DNA of 64,000 bases from Anaeromassilibacillus senegalensis (GCF_001261775.1 NZ_LN868538.1:124001-188000); one strand, 5' to 3'; counted from the stretch's first letter, positions 33,838 through 40,922 are shown. Numbers and translations are program-made. Notes: a model not told the origin generated them from the sequence alone.

Positions 33838-34353
33838 TTATCGTAAGTAATCCAAAAAGAGCACGGCACCATTAAACTTGACGCGATAATGCTGTAGGTC
33901 TTCCGCTGTAACGTACTTTCTCCCAAAAAACTCCTTCATATCGCGCCACACCACCCACGGCACGAAAAAGAAGCGGTCACGGATTCCAACGCATACCGCT
34001 GCGATTGCGCCCATTCCCGCATGGTCTTCCAGCGCGTTCAGCTGCTCCTGCGTCAGAACGTTCCGATGCATGCGCTCTGTGGTTGTGTACTTGGCTTCAA
34101 ACACAATGGACCGGCCGCCTGCCAGCGTCCCCTGATAGTCCGGTTCTGCGGCCGCAGTAAACCGGCCGGTGAAGAGTCCGCTTCCGTGCTTCTTCGTCAC
34201 TCGGAACGGCTCCGGTATCTTGTCGATCTTTGCGCGCCGCTGTGCTTTGTATTGCTTACAGGCTGTTTTGATCTCGTCTTCAAAGAGATGCCCTTGCGCA
34301 TTGTTAACCGTACCTTGCCATTGCTGTTGCATCTTTCGCGGATCGTTTTGCAT
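33838..34353 (-). CDS. RecU-like Holliday junction resolvase
   Basis: 171 aa from the ATG at 34353 (GGAAGG upstream). Conserved RecU features: GHLFEDEIKTACKQY, KIPEPF, AAAEPDYQGTLAGG with the catalytic acidic Asp, and VFEAKYTTTERMH with the Glu-x-Lys. The fold is that of PD-(D/E)xK nucleases. It would resolve branched DNA from replication or recombination before packaging. Overlaps the HUH protein gene by 50 bases. Confidence 0.85.
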   Translation of the reverse strand: MQNDPRKMQQQWQGTVNNAQGHLFEDEIKTACKQYKAQRRAKIDKIPEPFRVTKKHGSGLFTGRFTAAAEPDYQGTLAGGRSIVFEAKYTTTERMHRNVLTQEQLNALEDHAGMGAIAAVCVGIRDRFFFVPWVVWRDMKEFFGRKYVTAEDLQHYRVKFNGAVLFLDYLR

Positions 34354-35089
34354 TCTTTGACCTTCCTTTCTCAAATGGGCGCAGTTGAATCATCCTGTAG
34401 AACTGATATGGAATCCCCGTAACCGGCGAAATCCCGTTCTCTACAGAATTCGGATCTATGTAATAGCCCTTTATGGGCTTAGGTTCCTCACGCCATTCCC
34501 GGGCGTCCACTTCCTGTATCTTCTCTACCGGCTTGATAAGATTCCGGCTTCCGGACCACCGGTTCCCTGGGATGCTCTCTTCTCCGTTTGGCGACAGGTG
34601 AGACTGTCCCATGAGATACCAGGCAAGGGCAGAGTATTCTCCATTCGGATACAAGCCTGTAAACCGCATGGCTCCGTGCGGCCAACATGCTGCAACGATC
34701 CGGTAATCAAATGCAGGGATAATCACGTGATGATGGGGCGCGCCCTTTTTTCCATAGGCTGTTACCTGAATGTATTTAAACTCTACCCCTGCTCTTTTGA
34801 AGCGCCTGCGTACACGGTCCAGGAAATTCTCCACGTTCCGCTTCGCCCGCTGTGGATCCGGGCGCTCCTCCTTCCGGTAGGTACAGGTCAGAAAAAGATC
34901 CCCGGGGAAAAAGTTTGCATTGATCTGCCGGGTGAGCTTTCTCCACGCCATCTTCTCGTTGTATTTCTTCATCGCCTCCGGTGTGCGGCTTTCCCGGTTT
35001 CCCCGTGGGATGTTTCGGCCATACCGGGCGGAATAGCTCTTGTGTACTTCTATGGTGATTCCAGCTTTGCAGGTCTTCTTCAGGTACAC
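34304..35089 (-). CDS. HUH-type rolling-circle replication initiator-like protein
   Basis: About 261 aa from the GTG at 35089 (GGAGG seven bases upstream). Features: FFPGDLFLTCTYRKEERP (the strand-rich first part of a Rep fold), a GAPHHHVII motif whose histidines match the metal-binding HUH motif, and a downstream Tyr region (GEYSALAWYLMGQ) that could hold the nucleophile. Similar 'replication proteins' occur in clostridial prophages. It would nick DNA at an origin, but no origin hairpin was identified. A promoter lies just upstream (35173-35201). Confidence 0.75.
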   Translation of the reverse strand: MYLKKTCKAGITIEVHKSYSARYGRNIPRGNRESRTPEAMKKYNEKMAWRKLTRQINANFFPGDLFLTCTYRKEERPDPQRAKRNVENFLDRVRRRFKRAGVEFKYIQVTAYGKKGAPHHHVIIPAFDYRIVAACWPHGAMRFTGLYPNGEYSALAWYLMGQSHLSPNGEESIPGNRWSGSRNLIKPVEKIQEVDAREWREEPKPIKGYYIDPNSVENGISPVTGIPYQFYRMIQLRPFEKGRSKNAKRSAKDATAMARYG

Positions 35090-35172
35090 CGCTCTTCCTC
35101 CCTCTCCCGGACATGCCCGTAATGTTAATACTTCAACCAAGGCAGAAAAGGCCCGGACTTTTGCCTGTTGGG

Positions 35173-35201
35173 ATAATACCCAGGGAACAAATGGTGTACA
35201 A
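35173..35201 (-). promoter_or_regulatory. Leftward promoter for the replication genes
   Basis: Minus strand: TTGTAC (35201-35196), a 17-bp spacer, TATTAT (35178-35173). Transcription would start near 35166, about 80 bases before the GTG of the HUH protein. No other leftward promoter is as good in this 150-base gap. Confidence 0.6.
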
Positions 35202-35234
35202 TATATTTGCTCTGGATACTATCCGGGTAATGCT

Positions 35235-35286
35235 TCACCCATCGACGGCTGCCGGGCCTCATGTCGATGGGTGATTTTTATTTTTA
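35235..35286 (+). terminator. Rightward-facing hairpin with T-run
   Basis: TCACCCATCGAC (35235-35246) and GTCGATGGGTGA (35263-35274) form a perfect 12-bp stem followed by TTTTTATTTTTATT on the plus strand. The neighbouring genes are all leftward, so it would end an antisense transcript or simply pause the leftward one. It marks the break between early accessory genes and the replication gene. Confidence 0.6.
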
Positions 35287-35287
35287 T

Positions 35288-35482
35288 TCATCTGTTGTCC
35301 GTCTTCATCGGTATAACATCATACCTGCAATGTGCGGACCACTTGTCCAAAAATGGACAGTCTTTATAGCAATGGTCCATACAAACCATGGCGCAAAGCA
35401 TGGGACAATGGGACCAGACACGTACTTCGTTCACGGTCTTATCGCAGATGGGACAGACGGTATTGTCATACGGCGGCTTCAT
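35288..35482 (-). CDS. Small Cys-rich zinc-ribbon-like protein
   Basis: 64 aa. ATG at 35482 overlaps the stop of the previous gene (TGATG), which decides the start. Eight Cys, including CPIC and CYKDC pairs, suggest zinc binding. No family recognised; it is an early-region accessory protein. Confidence 0.6.
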   Translation of the reverse strand: MKPPYDNTVCPICDKTVNEVRVWSHCPMLCAMVCMDHCYKDCPFLDKWSAHCRYDVIPMKTDNR

Positions 35483-35748
35483 CACGAATCCCATTTGTTA
35501 TATTTGTGCGCAGATGGCGTTATGTACATCTGGCAGATTGCCACCGCTGTCCTGGGTACAAAGGGCCGATAAGCTCCGTCCTGACCGCAGCTCTGGCAGG
35601 GATACGGCAGCGTGTCTCTACCCATCCCCGGCAAAATTGGATGATGTAGCCGGCAGGTCTCCTGCTTTGTGCAGCTATGGCATTGACAGTTCTCGCACGC
35701 TTCTTTCTGGCTGGTATATATTCGGTCTCTGTTCTCTTTCCTGGGCAT
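35482..35748 (-). CDS. Small Cys-rich protein of unknown function
   Basis: 88 aa from the ATG at 35748 (GGAAGG upstream). Contains CENCQCHSCTKQETC and CQSCG, two or more probable zinc sites. Tightly packed with the following Cys-rich gene. Not recognised further. Confidence 0.6.
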   Translation of the reverse strand: MPRKENRDRIYTSQKEACENCQCHSCTKQETCRLHHPILPGMGRDTLPYPCQSCGQDGAYRPFVPRTAVAICQMYITPSAHKYNKWDS

Positions 35749-35779
35749 GTTCCATCCTTCCTGCCTTAAAAAGGTTGTC

Positions 35780-36085
35780 CTATACAATTTCCCCTGGCTC
35801 CGCCCTCCGGGGTGCATATGGAAGCGGTTCTCCTGTTGTTTGGTTGCATCCGTGTTCTTTCAGCCATTCTCGGATCCTTCTTTCCGCGTCGGCATCCGCC
35901 ATGCCGCGGTATGTATCCCAGATTGGCAAAGGATTTAACGACTCTATCGCATTTGTAAATTCCCATTTTCCGTCCGGTGTTCGTTGCAGGTCCCGGATAA
36001 ATAGAAACCAGTCTCCACGCTGAGCTACTGCAAACTGACGCTGTCGGTATAAAAGGCGTATTTCTGTCTTCTCGTTTTGTTCCAT
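35780..36085 (-). CDS. Hypothetical early-region phage protein
   Basis: 101 aa. ATEKTEIRLLY-like basic N-terminus (MEQNEKTEIRLLYRQRQF), then WFLFIRDLQRTPDGKWEFTN and an acidic/basic helical end (DADAERRIREWLKEHG). No domain is recognised. It begins 3 bases after the previous gene. Confidence 0.55.
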   Translation of the reverse strand: MEQNEKTEIRLLYRQRQFAVAQRGDWFLFIRDLQRTPDGKWEFTNAIESLNPLPIWDTYRGMADADAERRIREWLKEHGCNQTTGEPLPYAPRRAEPGEIV

Positions 36086-36088
36086 CTC

Positions 36089-36382
36089 TCAGACCTCATG
36101 ATGCAAAGTCAGGGTGTACAGTTCTCCCGCACATGTAAAGGAAACACTGGCCTGAGCGCCGTTATCATCGTCATAGGTATACGCATAGCAAGAATCCACC
36201 TTGCCGGCGGTATACCGCTTTTCCACGTTTTCTTTTAACCAAACCAATTCCTTTACCATTTCCAACGCCTTGACATCCTCGCTGTTTTGCTCTACACTTT
36301 GATTAGAAATGTTGTCGCATTTCATTTTGCCGCTCTGGGTGCTTCCAACGCCCGGAGCGGCTTCTTTTTTGCTCTTCTGCAT
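36089..36382 (-). CDS. Hypothetical early-region phage protein
   Basis: 97 aa. A Lys/Ser-rich disordered N-terminus (about 1-35) precedes a helix (VKALEMVKELVWLKENVEKR) and a short strand-rich end (VSFTCAGELYTLTLHHEV). Not recognised. It begins 3 bases after the HTH gene upstream in the operon. Confidence 0.55.
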   Translation of the reverse strand: MQKSKKEAAPGVGSTQSGKMKCDNISNQSVEQNSEDVKALEMVKELVWLKENVEKRYTAGKVDSCYAYTYDDDNGAQASVSFTCAGELYTLTLHHEV

Positions 36383-36385
36383 CTT

Positions 36386-36649
36386 CTATTTCCCCTTTAT
36401 GTAATCGTTTCTTCCCAGAAGCCAATCCACTTTTACATCCAAAATATCAGCCAGCGCCGCAAGTTCAAAATCCATAACATACCGGTGCTGCCCTTCCAAT
36501 TTGGATAAACCGGATGTGTTCAGTTCTATGCCTTTGACCTGCATTTTTGCAAGTAAGACTCTTTGAGGCATGTTCACACGGCGGCGTGCTTCCGTAACAC
36601 GGGCACCTACAATATTGCGGTTCCCCAATGGATATTCTCGCAATCTCAA
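36386..36649 (-). CDS. XRE-family helix-turn-helix regulator
   Basis: 87 aa from a TTG at 36649. The helix-turn-helix lies at about residues 12-75 (GARVTEARRRVNMPQRVLLA, then LSKLEGQHRYVMDFELAALA and VDWLLGRND). It is a Cro/CI-type DNA-binding protein without an added domain. It lies within the early leftward operon. Confidence 0.8.
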   Translation of the reverse strand: MRLREYPLGNRNIVGARVTEARRRVNMPQRVLLAKMQVKGIELNTSGLSKLEGQHRYVMDFELAALADILDVKVDWLLGRNDYIKGK

Positions 36650-36656
36650 GTCTTCG

Positions 36657-37772
36657 TCATCCTTTCTTTCTGCTGGCAGTTTTCCCTGCTTGCAAGTCCA
36701 GATCTGTTTGTAATGATCCCTGTGTCCAATGTACCCCTATGTAGTCCAGCACCCTACCCCACCCATATACTTCATTTGTAACTGGATCTTTCACACATCG
36801 GTGCATCCAAAAATTCCATTCTTTCGGGTTGTCTTCGTAGAGCCGGTCAAATCGATGCGGTCTCTTTTCGAGCTGGATTCCAAACCCGCACATGGAGCAG
36901 CCTGTCCTCTGTGCTCTTGTTGTGTAAAGCGTGCCATCTGCTTGGCATTCTATGGTGCCGTATACCTCTGGAACAGGTACATCCAGGTCAAGGGCAAGCT
37001 GCAACAGATCTTGGCGGTCAAATATCGCAAATGGCGCTGACCGTATCGCTGTCTTTCCAAAGTAGTTGCATCCATTCATCATGAGCGACTTTTGGCGGCG
37101 ACCTCCTTCGGACGCCATGAGACCCAGATACGGTACACTGTTGTGTTCTTTCGCCCAGTCATCACATGGCTTCTCTTTGAGGTAATAGCAACACTTGGCG
37201 GATACTTTAAACGGCGCACATTGATATTGCACATCCTCCCGTTCATTTTCACCTCCTGCAAACAGTTCCAGCCATTTCTGAGCCATCTTCATCCGGGTGC
37301 CTGTCCGGTTTCCTCCGTATGCTCCGGTTTCTCCTGTGATGATTGCATGCCGGACTGTGGCATTCTTTGGAGATGGATTTTGTAGCAGCTCGATCTTCGA
37401 CGCCGTTTCTTTAGACAGTACCGGGAACCCGCATTCCTGCAGAACTTGTGTTTTGCTCTTTAAAGGTTTCAGCGAGATGATTCCCAATGTTTTATGTATG
37501 GCCTGAATGCTCTTGTCCTCCAGGGTCGATACCGAAACCGCTGGAACATCTATCCCAATGGACCGCAAAAACAACAGCAAAGTAATGCTGTCCAGACCAC
37601 CTACGGATACATGACAGTTCAGTCCTCGCTTGCCACACTCGTTGTAGAACTCCCATGCGCGTGTGTATGCATAGTTTATTTTTGCTTCATACGGTAGTTT
37701 CTGTTTTACCCGAAACGAAGCGATTTTCTCGTCTGTGTGATTCTCCTTCATTCTCTCCATACAACTTTTCAT
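36657..37772 (-). CDS. PAPS-reductase-like (N-type ATP pyrophosphatase) phage protein
   Basis: 371 aa. A PP-loop variant SVGGLDSITLLLFL near residues 56-69 identifies the N-type ATP pyrophosphatase fold used by PAPS reductases and DndC-like enzymes. Cys-rich segments (APFKVSAKCCYYLKEKPC near the middle, RTGCSMCGFG near 314) could hold an iron-sulfur cluster. Phage versions are common but their substrate is unknown; sulfur or nucleotide modification is a guess. It overlaps the next upstream gene by 4 bases, so it is part of the early operon. Confidence 0.75.
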   Translation of the reverse strand: MKSCMERMKENHTDEKIASFRVKQKLPYEAKINYAYTRAWEFYNECGKRGLNCHVSVGGLDSITLLLFLRSIGIDVPAVSVSTLEDKSIQAIHKTLGIISLKPLKSKTQVLQECGFPVLSKETASKIELLQNPSPKNATVRHAIITGETGAYGGNRTGTRMKMAQKWLELFAGGENEREDVQYQCAPFKVSAKCCYYLKEKPCDDWAKEHNSVPYLGLMASEGGRRQKSLMMNGCNYFGKTAIRSAPFAIFDRQDLLQLALDLDVPVPEVYGTIECQADGTLYTTRAQRTGCSMCGFGIQLEKRPHRFDRLYEDNPKEWNFWMHRCVKDPVTNEVYGWGRVLDYIGVHWTQGSLQTDLDLQAGKTASRKKG

Positions 37773-37990
37773 TTTTGTTTTTCTCGACCTCCATTCTGTG
37801 AATCTTTATCACGCAGCAACCCGCCAATCCCCATGGCCAGACTCTCTGCCGTCGCTAGGATCAGCACTTGCCAGATGGTCAACATACCGCTGTCCGACGC
37901 CATGGCTGTGAGAAATGCTCCGGTCAGGCCGGCAACAAACAGGATCACACCCAGCCTGCTGTGCTTTATGTATGGGCTGTCTTTGTTCAT
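37769..37990 (-). CDS. Small two-helix membrane protein
   Basis: 73 aa from the ATG at 37990 (AGGAGG upstream). Two hydrophobic segments (GVILFVAGLTGAFLTAMA and WQVLILATAESLAMGIGGLL), followed by a charged tail. No family recognised; a superinfection exclusion or membrane accessory role is possible. Confidence 0.6.
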   Translation of the reverse strand: MNKDSPYIKHSRLGVILFVAGLTGAFLTAMASDSGMLTIWQVLILATAESLAMGIGGLLRDKDSQNGGREKQK

Positions 37991-38004
37991 GGCTTGTCCT
38001 CCTT

Positions 38005-38169
38005 TCACTCGTCGCTGTACAGACAATCGTACTTTCCACCTCTATTTTCACGGATTTCTCTGGCCAACCGGTCAAGCGGCATGCCAAACAGCGCACGTAC
38101 CAGCGTGTCCGGCGTAAGAGGTACAGCATCTTCATCAATCACTAATTTTCCCTTGATCTGATCCGGCAT
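38005..38169 (-). CDS. Hypothetical 54-aa early protein
   Basis: ATG at 38169 with AGGAGG eight bases upstream, stop at 38007-38005. The protein begins MPDQIKGKLVIDEDAVPLTP and has a helical middle (DTLVRALFGMPLDRLAREI). It is compact, acidic and charged. Not recognised. The strong ribosome site and the 14-base gap to the next gene make it a real gene. Confidence 0.6.
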   Translation of the reverse strand: MPDQIKGKLVIDEDAVPLTPDTLVRALFGMPLDRLAREIRENRGGKYDCLYSDE

Positions 38170-38279
38170 GGGATCGCCTCCTTTTTTATTTTGTAGGATG
38201 CTGTGACAGCCAAAACTAATCTGACAATTTCAAATTCAGATATTTTTACTACCTCCCCGCTGCCTTCGGGCGGCTTTTT

Positions 38280-38432
38280 CTATGCGGTTTTCTGTTTGTT
38301 TGCCCACTCCCACAATATTTGCAGAATGAGAGCATTTGTAGATACTCCCATGCATCTAGCTTCTTCCTTCAATTGGTGAAATGTTTTTTCAGGAATTCGG
38401 AATGTAAACCTCACTCTATCATCTTTTGTCAT
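38280..38432 (-). CDS. Arc-type ribbon-helix-helix regulator (first of three)
   Basis: 50 aa from the ATG at 38432 (AAGGAGG upstream). RVRFTFRIPEKTFHQLKEEA, then MGVSTNALILQIL, is the ribbon-helix-helix fold of Arc-like repressors. It is read leftward and is divergent from a second RHH gene at 38560; TGACGTCA-type motifs lie between. It probably represses one or both promoters. The gap 38170-38279 holds a GC hairpin (CCGCTGCC ... GGGCGG with T-run) facing right. Confidence 0.75.
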   Translation of the reverse strand: MTKDDRVRFTFRIPEKTFHQLKEEARCMGVSTNALILQILWEWANKQKTA

Positions 38433-38559
38433 TTGTTTGACGTCACCTCCTTATTAATTGTATCATGTCATCTATTTGACGTCAATAGTCATATTTGCTT
38501 TTGTCTGCAATATTTGCTATTATTAAAACGTCAATTAGACGTCAAAAGGAGGTTCGTAT
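38433..38559. promoter_or_regulatory. Divergent control region with repeated GACGTC operators
   Basis: The motif GACGTCA occurs at about 38439, 38479 and 38548, and a shorter ACGTCAAT lies at about 38529. The first two contain the palindrome TGACGTCA. Spacing puts copies beside both start regions. It sits between two divergent RHH regulators, the expected targets. The leftward promoter would drive the early operon. Confidence 0.6.
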
Positions 38560-38730
38560 ATGTCTGCAAATGATGGTTTTACAAAGGAAACAGATAAAAG
38601 ATTTACTCTGAGAATGGAAATTGATCTGTTTGAGCGCATTTCAACATCAGCAAAAGCGCATCGACGTTCCGTCGCCAAAGAGATTGAGCAAGCAGTCGAA
38701 TTCTACTTGAATGCCAATGGAGAGTTTTGA
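38560..38730 (+). CDS. Arc-type ribbon-helix-helix regulator (second)
   Basis: 56 aa from the ATG at 38560 (AAAAGGAGG upstream). KETDKRFTLRMEIDLFERIS, then AKAHRRSVAKEIEQAVEFYL, is again an RHH fold. It is read rightward against the first copy; its 3' end overlaps the third RHH gene (38703-38858) by 28 bases on the other strand. Confidence 0.75.
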   Translation: MSANDGFTKETDKRFTLRMEIDLFERISTSAKAHRRSVAKEIEQAVEFYLNANGEF

Positions 38731-38858
38731 GAATTCAGCCAGTCGTTTAAAATAAACATGATTAAATCTTTGGTTGGGTACCCTCGCCTATCTGCTTCCT
38801 GTCTGAGTGTCTTCAACAACTCAGCCGACAGGCGAATCGTTATCTGTTCTCTCTCCAA
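38703..38858 (-). CDS. Arc-type ribbon-helix-helix regulator (third)
   Basis: 51 aa from a TTG at 38858 with AGGAGGTGA four bases upstream, which decides the start. EREQITIRLSAELLKTLRQE, then AYRRGYPTK-like residues (ADRRGYPTKDLIMFIL), make a third RHH protein. Convergent overlap with the second RHH gene allows antisense control. Three different RHH genes within 600 bases is unusual. Confidence 0.65.
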   Translation of the reverse strand: MEREQITIRLSAELLKTLRQEADRRGYPTKDLIMFILNDWLNSQNSPLAFK

Positions 38859-38907
38859 TCCCTCACCTCCTCGCCGCTATCGAGAGCTAAAACGTGCACC
38901 TTTTCTA

Positions 38908-38963
38908 CACATATAAAAATATTTGCTAAACCCATTGACAAATACTTTTATATGTGTTATTAT
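38908..38963 (+). promoter_or_regulatory. hicAB promoter with HicB-type operator
   Basis: TTGACA (38935-38940), 17 bp, TATTAT (38958-38963). Around it, CACATATAAAAATATTTG (38908-38925) and CAAATACTTTTATATGTG (38939-38956) form a long near-perfect inverted repeat (17 of 18 bases pair). The right arm fills the spacer, so HicB binding would shut off the promoter. Confidence 0.75.
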
Positions 38964-38987
38964 AAGATTGTCAGGAGGGAACAACAC

Positions 38988-39185
38988 ATGAAAAGTTATT
39001 CTTCACGGGAGGTCATTAAAATGCTGAAAGCAGATGGTTGGTATGAAGTAAACGTGGTTGGAAGCCACCATCAATTTAAACATCCAACCAAAAAGGGACG
39101 GACAACAGTTAAACATCCTGACAAAGATATTCCCCGCCCAACGCTTGATCGCATTGAAGACCAGTCGGGGCTAAAGTTCAGATAG
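38988..39185 (+). CDS. hicA: HicA-family toxin (mRNA interferase)
   Basis: 65 aa from the ATG at 38988 (GGAGGGAAC upstream); the open frame begins earlier but without a ribosome site. SSREVIKMLKADGWYEVNVV, then GSHHQFKHPTKKGRTTVKHP, holds the catalytic GSHHQF motif. HicA is a small RNA-binding toxin that cuts mRNA and is neutralised by HicB, whose gene follows by 46 bases. Confidence 0.92.
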   Translation: MKSYSSREVIKMLKADGWYEVNVVGSHHQFKHPTKKGRTTVKHPDKDIPRPTLDRIEDQSGLKFR

Positions 39186-39231
39186 CCCCGACCCCCTCCC
39201 TGACAACTTTAATAAAGGAGGTTACTTCTGA

Positions 39232-39636
39232 ATGAAAAAGCCTGAACGTTACTTTTATCCCGCAGTTTTCACTTATGAAGCTGGACAGGAGATCGCAGTT
39301 GTTTTCCCGGATTTGAACGCCGCCACCAGCGGGATCAATGACGACGACGCTTTAATCTCTGCTCGGGAACTGTTGGGCTGCGTCATGTATGGTCTGGAGG
39401 AAGACGGTGAAGAAATTCCTACTCCCACACCACTTACACAGGTACAGGCAAGAGAAAATGAACGCACGGCATTGATTGACGTTTATATGCCGTCAATCCG
39501 TTTAGCACAGGTAAACCGTTCCGTAAACCGTACTGTAACGCTCCCCGCATGGCTCAATGCCGCCGCTTTGGAAAAAGGCATGAACTTTTCCCAAGTATTA
39601 CAGGACGCATTGCGGGAAAAGCTTAATGTCGGTTGA
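39232..39636 (+). CDS. hicB: HicB-family antitoxin
   Basis: 134 aa. The N-terminal partially degraded RNase H fold (YPAVFTYEAGQEIAVVFPDL) with a C-terminal ribbon-helix-helix tail (RTVTLPAWLNAAALEKGMNF, SQVLQDAL) marks a HicB of the RHH class. It binds HicA and the operator at 38908-38956. The pair stabilises the prophage or acts in abortive defence; the exact effect here is not known. Confidence 0.9.
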   Translation: MKKPERYFYPAVFTYEAGQEIAVVFPDLNAATSGINDDDALISARELLGCVMYGLEEDGEEIPTPTPLTQVQARENERTALIDVYMPSIRLAQVNRSVNRTVTLPAWLNAAALEKGMNFSQVLQDALREKLNVG

Positions 39637-39674
39637 TGTATTTCTTGTCTCAAATGTTATTGATTAACTATTCC

Positions 39675-39701
39675 GCCGCCCTTAACTGGGCGGCTTTTCT
39701 T
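39675..39701 (+). terminator. Terminator of hicAB
   Basis: GCCGCCC, a six-base loop and GGGCGGC form a perfect 7-bp stem followed by TTTTCTT. It overlaps by two bases the end of the convergent HTH gene at 39700. Confidence 0.85.
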
Positions 39702-39951
39702 ATGTAGGCCTCTGATTGTCTTTTACTTCCGAACAAGCTTCTTCAAAAATATATTCAACTTCTTTTTCTGGAAAACATTTTTGTACAATTAAAAAGGCTT
39801 CGTTGAGTTTTAACGGAGATTCACGTGATAGCTTACGCCCCAAAGTTTCTCTCTTCATACCAATAGAATTTGCTATACTACCAATAGTTAATTGCTTTCT
39901 TCCCATTTCAGCCCTAAGATTTTCAAACGCTATTTTATTTGTAGCTGGCAT
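39700..39951 (-). CDS. Phage HTH regulator, Cro-like side
   Basis: 83 aa from the ATG at 39951 (GGAGGG upstream). KIAFENLRAEMGRKQLTIGS, then IANSIGMKRETLGRKLSRE, is a helix-turn-helix. The rest (LKLNEAFLIVQKCFPEKEVE) is the usual XRE helix 4-5 region. Divergent from the larger regulator at 40092. The layout is that of a cro/cI switch. Confidence 0.78.
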   Translation of the reverse strand: MPATNKIAFENLRAEMGRKQLTIGSIANSIGMKRETLGRKLSRESPLKLNEAFLIVQKCFPEKEVEYIFEEACSEVKDNQRPT

Positions 39952-39969
39952 TTTCAACCCTCCTTTCAC

Positions 39970-40075
39970 TCATCGAGCGATTTATTGGTTTTATTATAAC
40001 TCAACGAGCGAAAAAGTCAATATAAAATTTGAACTTTTTCTTGCATTGAGTGATTTCTGTGATATAATGCAAGAA
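39970..40075. promoter_or_regulatory. Divergent promoters with three repeated operators
   Basis: The motif (A/T)(C/T)GAGYGA occurs at 39973-39980 (TCGAGCGA), 40004-40011 (ACGAGCGA) and 40045-40052 (ATTGAGTGA). Leftward promoter: TTGACT (40020-40015), 16 bp, TATAAT (39998-39993), with the middle operator in its spacer. Rightward promoter: TTGCAT (40041-40046), 16 bp, TATAAT (40063-40068), with the third operator in its spacer. This is how lysogeny switches are built. Confidence 0.68.
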
Positions 40076-40091
40076 AAGGAGGCTTTAATAC

Positions 40092-40520
40092 ATGAACAAA
40101 CCAGTTCACGAAACTCTACGTGAAATAATGAATGAAAAGAATTTATCAATTGCCGAAACAGCCAGGATATGCAATTTGCCAGACTCAACAGTTAGAGGAA
40201 TAATTACCAGGTTCCAAAAAAGTGTAGCCCTTGAAGTCGCATTTAAATTATCAAAAGGGTTAGGAGTCAGCTTAGAAAGATTAAACGGTGGAGAAGAACT
40301 AAAAAAATCCCCCGACCCGGAAGAACCGGAGACGGAGGATTTCGATGAAGAAGAATTTCAATTATTTTGCAAAGCGATGGTCACTCTTGGATACCTTCGT
40401 GAAGGTGAGGATTTTACCGACACTCAAGTTCAGGTCCTCGCTGGAATCATTCAGATTTTGGACGCTACTTTTCCGCGCTTCGCGGATGGACAATTGGATG
40501 AGGCTCGGACCGCTGGATGA
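40092..40520 (+). CDS. Phage repressor-like HTH protein (CI side)
   Basis: 142 aa from the ATG at 40092 (GGAGG upstream). The N-terminal helix-turn-helix (MNEKNLSIAETARICNLPDS, then TVRGIITRFQKSVALEVAFK) is followed by a linker of charge clusters (PDPEEPETEDFDEEEF) and a helical C-terminal part, which may be an oligomerisation domain. No peptidase motif is visible, so it is not a LexA-like repressor. It is in front of the integrase. Confidence 0.75.
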   Translation: MNKPVHETLREIMNEKNLSIAETARICNLPDSTVRGIITRFQKSVALEVAFKLSKGLGVSLERLNGGEELKKSPDPEEPETEDFDEEEFQLFCKAMVTLGYLREGEDFTDTQVQVLAGIIQILDATFPRFADGQLDEARTAG

Positions 40521-40818
40521 TGTATGCAGAAGCATATAAATTCTGCGTAAATTTTTCATATGTAACCCTCCCATTATCCAAATATTAATGCTTTAGTTAC
40601 CAGCCATTTAAATAAACCATTGCCTCTTCCTCCTTATTTTGTATTGGAAGAGTACCGACCGGCCGCATCAATACAATCTTCCACCCAATATAACCTCTTT
40701 TAAGTAGCGTTTTGTGACAAGAAGCTTTAGAAATTTTATAAAAATTTCACATGTGAAACAAATCGACCATCTATTTTATTGTACAGAATAAATAAATACT
40801 TTTTATTCCGATAACAAA

Positions 40819-40853
40819 AAACCGCTTCACCCTGCGCCAACAGGATGAAGCGG
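40819..40853 (-). terminator. Leftward terminator formed by the first of three hairpins
   Basis: On the minus strand CCGCTTCATCCTG, a 6-base loop and CAGGGTGAAGCGG form a 13-bp stem (one mismatch) followed by TTTTTTG. The same stem on the plus strand is hairpin 1 of the integrase leader. The stretch 40521-40818 has no gene, only AT-rich sequence with the palindrome TTTCACATGTGAAA near 40744-40757. Confidence 0.65.
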
Positions 40854-40922
40854 CAAAGGAAATGCCTGACCTGGCGGTAACCAGATCAGGCATGAGAGAC
40901 TGTTGGCGGGTAAGACCAACAG
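40822..40922 (+). ncRNA. Three tandem hairpins in the integrase leader
   Basis: Hairpin 1: 40822-40853, 13-bp stem, loop CGCCAA. Hairpin 2: 40862-40893, 13-bp stem with one mismatch, loop CGGTAA. Hairpin 3: 40900-40922, 7-bp stem, loop CGGGTAAGA. The loop and 3' arm of hairpin 1 (CGCCAACAG, 40835-40843) are exactly complementary to the start of hairpin 3 (CTGTTGGCG, 40900-40908), so alternate folds exist. The integrase start follows 68 bases later. Looks like a structured leader or attenuator; no known riboswitch class is recognised. Confidence 0.5.

Noticed and set aside
37809..38138. A 109-codon leftward frame across the small early genes
   Set aside because: It overlaps two genes that have strong ribosome sites in another frame and has none itself.
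38256..38281. Rightward hairpin CCGCTGCC...GGGCGG with T-run between leftward genes
   Set aside because: It could be a terminator, but no rightward gene precedes it and the stem is short and imperfect, so it is mentioned only with the neighbouring gene.
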